Source of the DNA: a bacterium
GTDB lineage: Bacteria > Actinomycetota > Acidimicrobiia > Spongiisociales > ZC4RG35
DNA length: 39,105 nt
Assembly: GCA_028824015.1 (NCBI GenBank)
Contig: JAPPFC010000016.1
Span: forward strand, 1 to 39,105
Direction of reading: 5' to 3'
Both the position numbers and the translations under genes were made by a program. Below, piece after piece: positions 15,133 to 24,009 of the stretch (within the stretch, counting starts at the first letter, position 1; each line of letters begins with the position of its first letter). A model generated the notes under the pieces. It had not been told where the DNA came from. It searched no databases and saw nothing but the letters and a program-made list of their open reading frames with translations.

Positions 15133-15232
15133 TCGGCGCTTCTCTCCTCGGTGCCGGGCCCTGAGGATCCGGGTCCGCCGCTCCCAAGCCCGGGAGTCCC
15201 CTTAACCGAAGTCTTGGTCCCGGCAAGGGGTC

Positions 15233-15238
15233 GTAATC
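15233..15238 (+). promoter_or_regulatory. leaderless-type -10 box (TAATCT) of mgtE
   Basis: TAATCT ends 10 nt before ATG 15249. GTG 15240 lies only 1 nt after the box and so would not be in the mRNA. Confidence 0.45.
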
Positions 15239-15248
15239 TGTGGGGCAC

Positions 15249-16652
15249 ATGAAGCCTCGGTTGCACCGTCCCCGGGAACTGGCCCAGCGTCTTCGCCGGG
15301 TGGCCCGACGGCGGCCGGTGGAGGTCGAGGATTACCTGGGCGCCAACCCGGAGGTGTGGACGGCCCTGGCCGAGGCCTCTCCCCACGACGCGGCGGACAT
15401 CCTGGAGTCGGTCTCTGCCGACACTGCCGGGGAACTGCTCAGCCCGCTCGACCGGCGCCAGAGCGCCCCCATCCTCGAGGAGTTGCGCGACGAGTTGGCC
15501 GCCGAACTCCTGGAGGAACTGCCCCTCGACGAGGCGGCCTCGGTGCTGGAGGAGATGGCGGCCACCGAAGCGGTGGACATTTTGGAGAACATGGAGACCG
15601 AGACGGTCGAGGCGGTGATCGACCTGATGGCCGAGCCCGCCGGCAGCGAGGTCAGCCGGCTGTTCCACTACCCGTCGGACACGGCCGGAGGGCTGATGAC
15701 CACCGACGTGGCGGTGCTTCCCATCGGCCTCACCGCCGGGGAGGCGATCGAGCGGATCCGCACCATCCGGGAGACGGTGGAGGACCTCAGCTACGTGTAC
15801 ATCACCGACGACTTCGGCGTGCTGCGGGGGGTGCTCTCCTTCCGGGACCTGGTGTTCGTCAGACCGTCGGTGGGCCTCGACGAGGCGATGGAGGCCAACC
15901 CGGTGGCGGTCCACACCCTGGCCGACCGGGAGGAGGTCTCCGAACTGATGCAGCGCTACCGCCTGATGGGCCTTCCGGTGGTGGACGACCTGGGACATCT
16001 GCAGGGGATGGTGACCTATGACGAGGTGATCGACGCGGTGCAGGCCGAGGCCTCCGAGGACTTCGCGGCCTCGGTGGGCGCCGGTGCGGAGGAGACCATC
16101 TACACCGCGGTGCTCTCGTCGGTGAGGATGCGGCTTCCCTGGCTCACCCTGAATCTGCTGCTGGCGCTGGTGGTTGCGTTCGTCGTCGAGCGCCAGACCG
16201 GGATCATCTCCGCCGAGCCGGTGCTGGCCGCGCTCATGCCGGTGGTGGCCCTCCTGGGAGGAAACGGGGGCGTGCAGAGCCTGGCGGTGGTGATCCGCTC
16301 CATGGCCGCCGGCGACCTCCCCCGGGCGCGGATCTGGGAGGTGCTGAGGCGCCAGGTGAGCATCGGGCTCCTGAACGGCGCCTTCCTGGCGCTGGCCGCC
16401 ATGGGCCTCACCATGGCGCTCCTGTCGCTCGGGGTGTTCTCCTCCAACTACGGCGCGGCACAGGTGGCGCCGGTGGTGGGAGTGGCGGCGCTTGCGAACC
16501 TGACCATCGCCACCCTGGCGGGGGCCGGCATCCCCATTGCGCTTCGCCGGCTGAACTTCGACCCGGCGTTGGCGTCGAGCATCTTCCTCACCCTGATCAC
16601 CGACGTGGTGGGCTTCGGCGGGTTCCTGATGGTGGCCGCCGCGCTTCTCTGA
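15249..16652 (+). CDS. mgtE: magnesium transporter MgtE
   Basis: A 467-residue MgtE-type Mg2+ channel. The acidic helical N domain (about residues 20-125, repeats such as ELLEELPLDEAASVLEEM) senses Mg2+. Two CBS domains follow (about 130-245: TAGGLMTTDVAVLP, YITDDFGVLRGVLSFRDLV, YRLMGLPVVDDLGHLQGMVTYDEV). About five transmembrane helices (275-467) form the pore, with the conserved PVVALLGGNGGVQSLAVVIRS segment and TLITDVVGFGGF near the end. The length and order are standard. The start at ATG 15249 is set by the upstream -10 box. No Mg2+-sensing (ykoK-type) leader is visible. Confidence 0.95.
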   Translation: MKPRLHRPRELAQRLRRVARRRPVEVEDYLGANPEVWTALAEASPHDAADILESVSADTAGELLSPLDRRQSAPILEELRDELAAELLEELPLDEAASVLEEMAATEAVDILENMETETVEAVIDLMAEPAGSEVSRLFHYPSDTAGGLMTTDVAVLPIGLTAGEAIERIRTIRETVEDLSYVYITDDFGVLRGVLSFRDLVFVRPSVGLDEAMEANPVAVHTLADREEVSELMQRYRLMGLPVVDDLGHLQGMVTYDEVIDAVQAEASEDFAASVGAGAEETIYTAVLSSVRMRLPWLTLNLLLALVVAFVVERQTGIISAEPVLAALMPVVALLGGNGGVQSLAVVIRSMAAGDLPRARIWEVLRRQVSIGLLNGAFLALAAMGLTMALLSLGVFSSNYGAAQVAPVVGVAALANLTIATLAGAGIPIALRRLNFDPALASSIFLTLITDVVGFGGFLMVAAALL

Positions 16653-16973
16653 TCAACCGCCATCTCCTGCGCGGGTTGTGAAACAACCAGCCGCCGGACG
16701 GTTGAAAGTGTCCCACCGACCTATGCATGTTGATGGGAGCAAACATCCCACCGCGGTCCGGACCGGGTGGATCATCACCAAGTCTCACCCACCTGCGGGC
16801 GGCCTCCGGGCAACGCTCCAAGGGTGGCGAGCACCAGCCGACGACCAAGAATCCTCGGGTTCGGGCAGGCCTGCGCCTGTCCGAATAATTTCGACCGGAA
16901 CGGCGGAGGCGGGTCGGGAGGGAAAATCCCAAAAAATTAACCGCAGCAGGCGGGCGGCGGCGCTGGCGGGCCG
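16653..16973. other. convergent intergenic region without a gene (mgtE / lipoprotein)
   Basis: These 321 bp separate the converging 3' ends of mgtE and a lipoprotein gene. No credible CDS is present. The region holds a GGTTGT/ACAACC hairpin right after mgtE (about 16674-16688), a TGGGA/TCCCA hairpin near 16734-16751, an 8-bp GC hairpin (about 16863-16883, one wobble pair), and then one copy of the G-rich/A6TTAA repeat. Confidence 0.6.
16889..16942. repeat. G-rich/A6TTAA intergenic element, copy C
   Basis: It reads TTCGACC, GGAACGG, a G-tract run (GGAGGCGGGTCGGGAGGG), then CCCAAAAAATTAA. The same ordered blocks occur at 21089-21160 and 24220-24292. A hairpin precedes it (about 16863-16883). 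Like the others, it lies between convergent genes, here about 32 bp beyond the minus-strand stop. Confidence 0.6.
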
Positions 16974-17552
16974 TCAGGAGCCTACGATGTATCCCTCGAG
17001 GTTGGCGAAGGGGCCCTGGAATCGGAGGATCGATCCCTCTAGGAAGCTGACCAGGTAGTGGCTCTCCAGAAGGGCCTTCTGTTCGGGGGTGCGCTCGGAT
17101 TCGGGGGTCAGGAGGGCCGAGACCGCCTCGCGGCTGTCGAGGACGTGCAGTTCGTACAGGTCGTCTCGCTCCTCGTATATCGACAGCACCAGGTTCTCGA
17201 GGTCCACGTCGGTGTAGTCGCCCGGGGGGACTTCCAGGTGCAGCACGGTTCCGTCCCGGGTGGACTCCTGCCGGGCCACCCGGAAGGAGATCTCGCCGCC
17301 CTCCTGGTCCTCCGCCGCGGTGGTTGCCGGAGAGTCGGAAGCCGGATCGGGCTGGTCGGCGGTGGTGGTCGTGGTGGGCACAGCGGTGGTCGTGGTGGGA
17401 TCAGCAGCGGTGGTGGGAGGGGCGGTGGTCACCACCCGGGAGGTCGTGGTCACCAGAGCGGGTTCGTCGTCTCCGCCACACCCCGTCGCCAGCGCCAGGA
17501 CCGCCAGCCCCGCCAGGATGCCGGCCAAGCCAAACCTCGGCGACCCGTTCAA
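16974..17552 (-). CDS. hypothetical lipoprotein with Thr-rich linker
   Basis: A 192-residue predicted lipoprotein. A short basic N-terminus and hydrophobic stretch lead to the lipobox LATGC (lipidated Cys25), followed by a GGDDE spacer. Residues 33-80 are a Thr/Pro/Ala-rich linker (runs of TTTT), typical of actinobacterial secreted proteins. The folded part (about 90-192) is acidic and contains LHLEVPPGDYTDVDLENLVLSIYEE; I do not recognise its family. The start is TTG 17552; no better start precedes the signal peptide. It should be anchored outside the membrane. The function is unknown. Confidence 0.75.
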   Translation of the reverse strand: MNGSPRFGLAGILAGLAVLALATGCGGDDEPALVTTTSRVVTTAPPTTAADPTTTTAVPTTTTTADQPDPASDSPATTAAEDQEGGEISFRVARQESTRDGTVLHLEVPPGDYTDVDLENLVLSIYEERDDLYELHVLDSREAVSALLTPESERTPEQKALLESHYLVSFLEGSILRFQGPFANLEGYIVGS

Positions 17553-17609
17553 ATCAGAGAACCCGAGACGTGGTATCGGTTGTGGCGGGCCGTGGGGGGA
17601 ACCACTCCC

Positions 17610-18431
17610 TCAGGCTCCATCGATGGACTGTCTCACGCGTCGCACGAAAGCCTCCCTGAGGCGCTTGGTGACCGGTCCCCACTGGTACTCCTGCTCTCCG
17701 ACCGCAACCACCGGCGTCACCTCCCGGGTGGTTCCGATCACCATCACCTCCTCTGCTTCCAGAACCCGGTCGAGGCCGAAGCGTCCCTCCCGCATGGGCA
17801 GGTCCGATTCCGACACGAGTTTCAGCACCACCCGCCGGGTGATCGAATCGAGAATCAACAGATCGAGCGACGGGGTCTCCCACACCCCCTCATGGACCCA
17901 GGCCACCGAGAAGACCGGGCCCTCCAGGACAGTCCGGTCGTCGGCGACCAGGAGAGCCTCGTCGAACCCCTCTTTCTGTGCGTGACGGGTGGCGGCCATG
18001 TTGGGGGCGTAGGAGAGGGTCTTTCCCCCGGCGAGGTCCCAGGGTCGGCCGGCGGAGTGCCAGGGGGCGGTGAGCGGAAAGAGTGTCATGGTGTCGGGTC
18101 GGGAGGGAACCGGATGCCAGGTCACCACGCACTTCTCCTGGCCCGGCGCGGCGCCCCGACCAATGATCACCCTGATCAGCCCCTCCGGGCCGTAGGCCGC
18201 CACCTGCTTCACCCAGGAGTCGAGGTCGGCGCGTGGGGGAACCTTGAGATCCATCATGGCGGCGGACCGGTGGAGGCGGTCGTGGTGGGCGTCCCACTCG
18301 AAGGCAACGCCCCCGTAGACGCGCATCACCTCGAAGCAACCGTCGCCCCTGGTGATGGTGGGGCTGTCCATGTCGAAGACCAGCGGCCCCGAGGGCTGGC
18401 CGTCGACCAGGATGGAATGCCCGCCGCTCAT
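17610..18431 (-). CDS. class IV (fold-type IV) PLP aminotransferase / aminodeoxychorismate lyase-like
   Basis: A 273-residue member of the BCAT/D-amino acid aminotransferase/ADC lyase superfamily. Visible signatures are SPTITRGDGCFEVMRVYGG (N-terminal), RLHRSAAMMDL, the PLP Lys in AGGKTLSYAPNMAATRHAQKEGFDEALL (K137) and the glutamate region VLEGPVFSVAWV. A late segment EAEEVMVIGTTREVTPVVAV corresponds to the cofactor phosphate-binding end. ATG 18431 overlaps the nadE stop (ATGA), so the two are co-translated. Family members include branched-chain transaminases and 4-amino-4-deoxychorismate lyase (PabC, folate). The short length favours the PabC/D-amino acid group, but no pab gene is near. Confidence 0.85.
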   Translation of the reverse strand: MSGGHSILVDGQPSGPLVFDMDSPTITRGDGCFEVMRVYGGVAFEWDAHHDRLHRSAAMMDLKVPPRADLDSWVKQVAAYGPEGLIRVIIGRGAAPGQEKCVVTWHPVPSRPDTMTLFPLTAPWHSAGRPWDLAGGKTLSYAPNMAATRHAQKEGFDEALLVADDRTVLEGPVFSVAWVHEGVWETPSLDLLILDSITRRVVLKLVSESDLPMREGRFGLDRVLEAEEVMVIGTTREVTPVVAVGEQEYQWGPVTKRLREAFVRRVRQSIDGA

Positions 18432-20074
18432 CGCAGGTTCCAACCGCTGGTGATGGGACGGCGCCGCTCGCGTCCCAGGGACTTGGTGGTGATCTTGGGA
18501 CCCGGCGCCGACTGGCGTCTCTTGTACTCGGACCGCTCCACCAGCCCGACCACCCGGCGCACCAGGTCCGCATCGAAGCCGACAGCCGCTATCTCTTCCA
18601 TAGAACGTTCCAAATCGATGTACATGGCCAAAACGGAATCCAAAACATCATAGGGTGGAAGCGAGTCGGTGTCCAACTGGTCGGGACGGAGTTCCGCGGA
18701 GGGAGGCTTGGTGAGAATCCCGGTGGGGATCACCGGATCCGAGCGGTTTCTCCACCGCGCCAGGCGGTACACGAGGGTCTTGTAGACGTCCTTGAGCGGT
18801 GCGAAGCCTCCCACCATGTCGCCGTAGAGAGTGGCGTATCCCACCGACAGCTCCGACTTGTTGCCGGTGGCCAGCACCAGCCCTCCGTGCCGGTTGGAGA
18901 GCGCCATGAGGATCGATCCCCGCGCCCGGGCCTGGAGGTTCTCCCCGGCCACCCCCCACTCGTCGCGCCCCATCACCGCCGAGAGGGTGTCGACGAAGGC
19001 GGCGTGGGCTCGTTCGATGGGCACCATGTCGAACCGGATTCCCAGGTTGGCCGCCAGCCGCTTGGCGTCGGTCTTGGAGTGCTCGGAGCTGTACATGCTC
19101 GGCATGGACACCCCCCAGACCCGGTGGGCGCCCAGCGCGTCGGCGGCCAGGCAGGCGGTGACCGCCGAGTCGATCCCCCCCGACAGGCCCACCACGGCCG
19201 CCTCGAAACGGTTCTTTCGCACATAGTCGCGGGTCGCCAGCACCAGCGCCTCCCAGATCTCTTCCACCGGTTCCATCCAGTCCCGCTCCGCCCGCGGCAT
19301 GGGTGCCTCCCCGCCGGCCGGGGGGACGTCCAGGACGAAACGCTCCTCTGCGAACTGGGCGCCGCGATACAGGATTGCGCCGTCGGAGCCGGCCACCAGC
19401 GAGGCGCCGTCGAACACCAACTCGTCCTGGCCTCCCACCAGATTGAGATAGACCACCGGCGCTCCCGCCTCCCGGGCGCGGCGGGAGACCAGCGCCTCCC
19501 GCTCGGCGGCCTTGCCCAGGTGGTAGGGGGAGGCGTTGATGTTGACGATCACCCCGGCGCCGGCTTGGGCCAGCATCCTCCAGGGACCTTCGTCCACCCA
19601 GAGGTCCTCGCAGACCGAGACCCCCACCCGTGTATCCCCCACCGGCCAGGTGCGGACTGCGTTGTGCCCCGGGTAGAACCAGCGCCGCTCGTCGAAGACC
19701 CCGTAGTTGGGCAGGTGCTCCTTGTGATAGACCCCCAGGATGCGGCCCGATCCCAGGATGGCGGCGGCGTTGGCCACCCGGCGGGACCCGGTGTCGGCGT
19801 CCCCCGGGTCGGGGCGGGAGGAGTCCAGGAACCCGACCACCGTGACAGTCCCCGCCGACCGCTCGGCCAACCGCTCCACCACGGCCCGGTTGGTCTTCAA
19901 GAAATCGTCCCGGAGCGCCAGATCCTCAGGCGGGTACCCGCTGGTGGCCAACTCGGGAAGCACCAGGAGATCGGCCTTCTCCCCCTCGGCCCAATCCATG
20001 GCCTCGAGGATCCGTCGACAGTTCCCCTCCAGGTCTCCCACGTCGAGGTTCAACTGGGCGCCGGCGATTCGCAT
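18428..20074 (-). CDS. nadE: glutamine-dependent NAD+ synthetase
   Basis: A 548-residue two-domain enzyme converting deamido-NAD+ to NAD+ with glutamine as ammonia donor. Residues 1-265 are a nitrilase-fold glutaminase with the complete Glu-Lys-Cys triad: LPELATSGYPPED (E41), YHKEHLPNYGVFDERRWF (K118) and GVSVCEDLWVDEG (C155). The C-terminal part is the NAD synthase with the ATP-pyrophosphatase loop VVGLSGGIDSAVTACLA (298-303) and GDMVGGFAPLKDVYKTLVY. ATG 20074 gives MRIAGAQLNLDVGD, the normal start of the glutaminase. A TATCCT box 8 nt upstream suggests a leaderless mRNA, divergent from the fluoride channel genes. The downstream aminotransferase is translationally coupled. Confidence 0.95.
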   Translation of the reverse strand: MRIAGAQLNLDVGDLEGNCRRILEAMDWAEGEKADLLVLPELATSGYPPEDLALRDDFLKTNRAVVERLAERSAGTVTVVGFLDSSRPDPGDADTGSRRVANAAAILGSGRILGVYHKEHLPNYGVFDERRWFYPGHNAVRTWPVGDTRVGVSVCEDLWVDEGPWRMLAQAGAGVIVNINASPYHLGKAAEREALVSRRAREAGAPVVYLNLVGGQDELVFDGASLVAGSDGAILYRGAQFAEERFVLDVPPAGGEAPMPRAERDWMEPVEEIWEALVLATRDYVRKNRFEAAVVGLSGGIDSAVTACLAADALGAHRVWGVSMPSMYSSEHSKTDAKRLAANLGIRFDMVPIERAHAAFVDTLSAVMGRDEWGVAGENLQARARGSILMALSNRHGGLVLATGNKSELSVGYATLYGDMVGGFAPLKDVYKTLVYRLARWRNRSDPVIPTGILTKPPSAELRPDQLDTDSLPPYDVLDSVLAMYIDLERSMEEIAAVGFDADLVRRVVGLVERSEYKRRQSAPGPKITTKSLGRERRRPITSGWNLR

Positions 20075-20082
20075 GCCCCACA

Positions 20083-20133
20083 AGGATACGTAACCGGGCG
20101 TGGCCGCCACGCCGGTTAACACCCTGATACGCT
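20083..20133. promoter_or_regulatory. divergent leaderless-type -10 boxes of nadE and fluC1
   Basis: Minus strand: TATCCT (20088-20083) lies 8 nt before nadE ATG 20074. Plus strand: TACGCT (20128-20133) lies 8 nt before ATG 20142. No fluoride (crcB-type) riboswitch is visible in this 67-bp gap. Confidence 0.45.
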
Positions 20134-20141
20134 GAACTTCG

Positions 20142-20528
20142 ATGACGGCGATCCCCGGCGGCCCCACAACGGCTATCGCGGTCTTCTGCGGAGGGTCGTT
20201 GGGGGCCCTGGCCCGCTACGGCCTGGGAGAGTGGCTGGCGCCGGTGGGCGTGGTTCTCACCGCCACGGTGGTCGCCAACCTCCTGGGATCGGCGATTCTC
20301 GGTGTCCTGGCCGGGGTGGCGGCCCGGCGGGGCGAACGAGGCCTGGCCTGGTCGCTCCTGGGAGTCGGCTTCTCCGGCGCCCTGACCACCTTCTCCACCT
20401 TTGCGGTGGAGGCCATAGCCATCCTCGACGACGCAGGCCCGGCCGCGGCGGCGGTGTACCTGGGTGGCAGCGTGCTCGCCGGGCTGTGGGTGGCAACGGC
20501 TGCCCGGAGGAGGAGCCTCGCATGGTGA
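20142..20528 (+). CDS. crcB: fluoride channel subunit FluC/CrcB, first of a pair
   Basis: A 128-residue four-helix membrane protein of the Fluc (CrcB) fluoride exporter family. Signatures are GGSLGALARYGLGEW (helix 1), the central VVANLLGSAILG (N46, pore-lining Asn) and GFSGALTTFSTFAVE, with the Na+-binding/Phe-box TTFSTF at 82-87. Fluc channels are dual-topology dimers that let F- leave the cell. The last 7 nt overlap the start of a second Fluc gene, a pattern typical of heterodimeric channels in which each gene supplies one orientation. Confidence 0.93.
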   Translation: MTAIPGGPTTAIAVFCGGSLGALARYGLGEWLAPVGVVLTATVVANLLGSAILGVLAGVAARRGERGLAWSLLGVGFSGALTTFSTFAVEAIAILDDAGPAAAAVYLGGSVLAGLWVATAARRRSLAW

Positions 20529-20881
20529 TTCTGGCCGTCGCCCTGGCCGGCGGCCTCGGCGCATGCCTGAGGTGGCTCGTCAGCGCCTGGCTGGACCGGC
20601 GGAGACGGCGGGGAACCGGCACGGCAGTGGTGAACCTGGCAGGCGCTTTCGCCCTCGGTGTGGTGGTGGCCCTCAGCGACGCCGGACGGATCGACTCGTT
20701 CTGGGGACCGGTGCTGGGCGCCGGTCTCCTGGGATCTTTCACCACCTTTTCGACCTGGATGATCGAAACCCTCGAAGAGTCCCGCCCCCGAGCGGGGAGC
20801 TACTGGTTGAGGATCGTACCCCTCACCCTGGCGGGAATCGCCCTGGCCTGGATCGGAATGCTGATCGGAGGCGGCGTCTAG
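20522..20881 (+). CDS. crcB: fluoride channel subunit FluC/CrcB, second of a pair
   Basis: A 119-residue paralogue of the upstream protein, with GGLGACLRWLVSAWL, VVNLAGAFALG (N38) and LLGSFTTFSTWMIE (TTFST at 74-78). The Arg-rich loop DRRRRRG after helix 1 is probably cytoplasmic and would give the inside-positive bias needed for a fixed orientation, opposite to its partner. ATG 20522 overlaps the 3' end of the first gene, so the two subunits should be made together. The pair presumably forms one antiparallel heterodimer. Confidence 0.92.
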   Translation: MVILAVALAGGLGACLRWLVSAWLDRRRRRGTGTAVVNLAGAFALGVVVALSDAGRIDSFWGPVLGAGLLGSFTTFSTWMIETLEESRPRAGSYWLRIVPLTLAGIALAWIGMLIGGGV

Positions 20882-21263
20882 GGGTGGTCTTCGCGGTGTG
20901 GTGCAACACCCTTCATCGGTTTGCGCAGGCTGTGAAAAAAGCTGCGGTCGAGAGGTTGATCGTTGTCCCTCCCACATTCCATACTGACACCAGCCAAACA
21001 CTAAGACCGTCCGCCCAGGCGTCGCCCGGACGTGTCGAGGGATCAAATCGACCGAATCAACAAGCCCTGTCCCAGGCTGGACAGAGCTATTCGACCCATG
21101 GAAAGGTGGTGGCGGGGGAGGGCAACCCGAATTAAGGGCCAGAATTTCGCGAATTTCCCGGGGTGATCGACAGGACCCCGTTGTATTGACCGCCCGGCCC
21201 GGATCGTCCGCCTTTGGCTTGCTCTCCCTACCCCTACAACTGAGCGACGGCTCACTCCAGGGC
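20882..21263. other. convergent intergenic region without a gene (crcB / tyrA)
   Basis: These 382 bp lie between two converging genes. No credible CDS is present. Visible elements are a GGTGT/ACACC hairpin just after crcB (about 20895-20910), a GGTTGA...TGTCCC...CCACATT stretch (20954-20978) also found in the other two long gaps, a GTCCG/CGGAC hairpin near 21008-21030, a CTGTCC/GGACAG hairpin (about 21068-21085), and the G-rich repeat copy A. Confidence 0.6.
21089..21160. repeat. G-rich/AATTAAGGG intergenic element, copy A
   Basis: It reads ATTCGACC, GGAAAGG, TGGTGGCGGGGGAGGG, then CCCGAATTAAGGG and ATTTCGCGAATTTC. It shares these blocks in the same order with copy B (24220-24292), and the first part with copy C. 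A 6-bp hairpin (about 21068-21085) directly precedes it. Confidence 0.65.
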
Positions 21264-22292
21264 TCAGTCTCCCAGGAGCCGGAAACCCTCGGCCCGCAGG
21301 GCGCGGGCCAGTCTGGCGGCTTCCTCGGGCCGGACCGAGAGGGTGAGCACGCCTCCGCCGCCGTGGGTGGCGTGGCGCAGCTGGAGGTCCCGCAGGTCCA
21401 CGCCGCTCTCCGACAGCGCCTGTCCCACCCGGGCGATCTCGCCGGGACGGTCCTCCAGCAACACCCCCAGCCCTTCTCCGGGGGGAGCGAAGGCGGCGCG
21501 GGCCCGCCTCGCCGAACCCAGAAGCTCGCCGACCCACTGGTCCTCGAGCCCGTCCAGGCGCCTCGCCCAGTCCTCCAGTCCGGCCGACATCTCCCGCAGC
21601 ACCGAGGAGAGGGACATCCGGTTAGAGACCAGCAGGTCAGCCCACCAGTCCGAGTTCGACAAAGCGATCCTGGTGAGGTCCCTGAACCCTCCCGCCACCA
21701 GCGCGTCGGCGGCGGGGCCCTCCCGGGACAGCCGGTCGACCAGGGAGGCGGCCAGCACCATGGGAAGGTGGCTGACCAGGGCCACTATCCGATCGTGACG
21801 GGCGGCGGTCATCTCCACCGGGAGGGCCTCCAGCGTCCGGGCGACCTCGGAGACCGCAAGGATGTCCCGGGGGTCGGCATGATCGGTGGTGATCACCCAG
21901 GTCGCTCCGCGGAACAGCCCTCCGCTCGCTCCGAGGGGACCCGAGACTTCCCGGCCCGCCATGGGATGGCCCCCCACGAAGCGGGAAAGACCCGAGGCGG
22001 CCTCCACCACGGGCTGTTTGATACCCGCCACGTCGGTCACCAGCGCATCGGTGCGAAGCTCCGAGAGAATCGAGATCGTGGCCCTGGGGGGCGACGCCAG
22101 GATCACCAGTTCGGCGCCTTCCACCGCTTCGCTCAGGCTTCCCGCCTGCCTGGAGACCGCGCCCACGGAAGCCGCCTGAGCCAGGTGGTCGGAGTCGGTA
22201 TCCCATCCGCACACCTCCCAACCGGCCACCGAGAGGCCGATCCCGATCGAAGCGCCGATCAGCCCGGTGCCGACAACCGAGGCCGAGGGCAT
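21264..22292 (-). CDS. tyrA: prephenate dehydrogenase with C-terminal ACT domain
   Basis: A 342-residue enzyme oxidising prephenate to 4-hydroxyphenylpyruvate in tyrosine synthesis. The Rossmann NAD(P) loop VVGTGLIGASIG is at residues 6-17, followed by ILASPPRATISIL, the conserved VGGHPMAGREVSG (substrate and dinucleotide contacts) and AARHDRIVALVSHLPMVLA with the catalytic-region His. Residues about 265-335 form an ACT domain (LEDRPGEIARVGQALSESGVDLRDLQLR), probably for feedback inhibition by tyrosine. The ATG immediately follows the TAG of the DAHP synthase gene with no gap, so the pair is an aromatic amino acid operon. Confidence 0.93.
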   Translation of the reverse strand: MPSASVVGTGLIGASIGIGLSVAGWEVCGWDTDSDHLAQAASVGAVSRQAGSLSEAVEGAELVILASPPRATISILSELRTDALVTDVAGIKQPVVEAASGLSRFVGGHPMAGREVSGPLGASGGLFRGATWVITTDHADPRDILAVSEVARTLEALPVEMTAARHDRIVALVSHLPMVLAASLVDRLSREGPAADALVAGGFRDLTRIALSNSDWWADLLVSNRMSLSSVLREMSAGLEDWARRLDGLEDQWVGELLGSARRARAAFAPPGEGLGVLLEDRPGEIARVGQALSESGVDLRDLQLRHATHGGGGVLTLSVRPEEAARLARALRAEGFRLLGD

Positions 22293-23306
22293 CTAGAGGG
22301 GGATGCCCAGCGCTCGGGCCATCACCTCGATGCTTCTCATCAACTCGGCGAACTCGTCGGGCAGTATCGCCTGGGCGCCGTCAACCAGGGCCGTGTCCGG
22401 AGCGGGATGGACGTCGACCATCAGCCCGTCCGCTCCCACCGCCAGACCCGCCCGGGCCAGGGGGGCCACCAGGTGTCTCTTGCCGGAAGCGTGGGAGGGG
22501 TCGACCAGCACCGGGAGATGGGACATCTCCTTGAGCAGGGGAACGGCGGTGATGTCCAGGGTGTTGCGGGAGGCGGTCTCGAAGGTGCGGATGCCCCGCT
22601 CCACCAGGATGATCTCCTGGTTCCCCTCCTTGTAGATGTACTCGGCGGCGTTCAGCCACTCCTCCAGGGTGGCGGTGAACCCCCGCTTGAGCATCACCGG
22701 CGTCTTGGTCCGCCCCACCTCGGTCAGCAGGGCGAAATTGGACATGTTGCGGGTGCCGATGCGAAGGATGTCGGCGTAGTCGGCCACCAGGTCCACATCC
22801 CGGGGGTCGAGCACCTCGGCCACGAAGGGCATGTCGAACTCCTCGCGGGCCTCGGCCAGGAGGATCAATCCCTTCTCCTTCAGACCCTGGAAGGAGAAAG
22901 GCGAGGTGCGGGGCTTGAAGGCGTCACCCCGCAGGACGGTGGCCCCCGCCGCCCTGACCGCCTCGGCGGTCTCGAACAGGACGTCGCGGGACTCCACCGC
23001 GCACGGTCCGGCGACCGACGTGAACGACCCGTCGCCGATGCGCACCCCCCGCACCTCGATGACGGTGCCGGACTCATGGAACTCGCGGCTGACCAACTTG
23101 TAGGACCTCATCACCGGCACCGCCCGCTCCACGCCGGCCAGGGCCTCCAGCGGCAACTGCAGGATCTGGTTGCGGTCGCCCACCGCTCCGATGACGGTAC
23201 GGAAACGTCCCACCGAGACATGGGCTTCACAATCTATCGCCTCGAGGCGGTTCACCACCGTCTGTATCTCGTTCTGGGTGGCGTCTTTTTTCATAACGAT
23301 GATCAT
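22293..23306 (-). CDS. aroF: 3-deoxy-7-phosphoheptulonate (DAHP) synthase, type I-beta
   Basis: A 337-residue first enzyme of the shikimate pathway, condensing PEP and erythrose 4-phosphate. Residues 1-70 are the ferredoxin-like regulatory extension of the AroA/KDO8PS-type beta subclass. The catalytic barrel has [10 protein letters not shown] (C102, metal ligand), [54 protein letters not shown] and [10 protein letters not shown]. The common [10 protein letters not shown] appears as [10 protein letters not shown] here. The start ATG 23306 has GAGGA at 5 nt. It is cotranscribed with tyrA, and the N-terminal extension suggests feedback control by an aromatic product. Confidence 0.94.
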   Translation of the reverse strand: MIIVMKKDATQNEIQTVVNRLEAIDCEAHVSVGRFRTVIGAVGDRNQILQLPLEALAGVERAVPVMRSYKLVSREFHESGTVIEVRGVRIGDGSFTSVAGPCAVESRDVLFETAEAVRAAGATVLRGDAFKPRTSPFSFQGLKEKGLILLAEAREEFDMPFVAEVLDPRDVDLVADYADILRIGTRNMSNFALLTEVGRTKTPVMLKRGFTATLEEWLNAAEYIYKEGNQEIILVERGIRTFETASRNTLDITAVPLLKEMSHLPVLVDPSHASGKRHLVAPLARAGLAVGADGLMVDVHPAPDTALVDGAQAILPDEFAELMRSIEVMARALGIPL

Positions 23307-23439
23307 CGAGGTCCTCGGAGGTCGACCGTACTAGATGTTACGCCTCCGCCGTCGGCCGACGTTCGCCGTTTCCCCCGCGGCTTCCCTTCCCCGCGAATAA
23401 TCCTGACGGCCGGTGGTGTTCGGAGGTCCGGCGGGCCGG

Positions 23440-23445
23440 TAGTCT
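23440..23445 (+). promoter_or_regulatory. leaderless-type -10 box (TAGTCT)
   Basis: TAGTCT ends 9 nt before ATG 23455 of the 184-aa hypothetical gene. Confidence 0.4.
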
Positions 23446-23454
23446 CTTGCCGGT

Positions 23455-24009
23455 ATGCCGATCGACATCGCCGGTTTCATCCACAACGTCAAAGAACACG
23501 CGATCAAGCACGGTTTCCACATCCACGACGAGCGCCATTTCGTGGAGACCTACTCTCTCCGCCAGTCCTGGGAGGTCGACCTCCATCCCGCCGAGTCGTG
23601 CAGCCAACCGATAGACCTCCATCTGTCCCTGGACGTGGAACCCCGGGCGCTGCTGGCGCTGATCGACCGCCTGGACGAGATGGAAGACGACTTCGAGGAG
23701 CCCGAGGACATCTACCAGATGCACATGTACTTCAACTGGTCGGTCCCGCCCCTCACCAACCCGCCCGACCTGTTGGTGCTGGCCACCGACCTGGCGGGGG
23801 TGGGAGAGGTCTCCCTCCCCATCGAGGTCCAGGCCATCGACTCCTACGCTCCGCTGGGCGAGTCCACTCAGCGCCGCATCATGATCACCGGCACCGTGCA
23901 CGTCTCCCTGGTCGACATGGTGATGGGCCGCGAGCAGTTGTGCGAGACCCTGGAACTGGCCAAGGAGGTCAGCGTCTACCTGGCCGACCGGATAGAGGCC
24001 TGGGTCTAG
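23455..24009 (+). CDS. conserved-looking hypothetical protein
   Basis: A 184-residue soluble acidic protein I cannot assign. It begins PIDIAGFIHNVKEHAIKHGFHIHDERHF, with several His. It contains a Leu-rich stretch (PIDLHLSLDVEPRALLALIDRLDEME), a PEDIYQMHMYFNWSVPP segment and a C-terminal amphipathic helix (LCETLELAKEVSVYLADRIEAWV). There is no signal peptide, no membrane helix and no clear catalytic motif. The even codon use and promoter support a real gene. It stands alone between the aroF promoter region and a convergent lipoprotein gene. Confidence 0.75.
   Translation: MPIDIAGFIHNVKEHAIKHGFHIHDERHFVETYSLRQSWEVDLHPAESCSQPIDLHLSLDVEPRALLALIDRLDEMEDDFEEPEDIYQMHMYFNWSVPPLTNPPDLLVLATDLAGVGEVSLPIEVQAIDSYAPLGESTQRRIMITGTVHVSLVDMVMGREQLCETLELAKEVSVYLADRIEAWV

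Noticed and set aside
17358..17470. GTGGTGGTG-like simple repeats (also near 25060-25100)
   Set aside because: They are the reverse complement of Thr/Pro-rich linkers in two lipoproteins, so they reflect protein sequence rather than an independent repeat.
20075..20141. Possible fluoride riboswitch before the crcB pair
   Set aside because: The 67-bp gap is filled by two divergent leaderless-type promoters, and the crcB-motif core sequences are absent.
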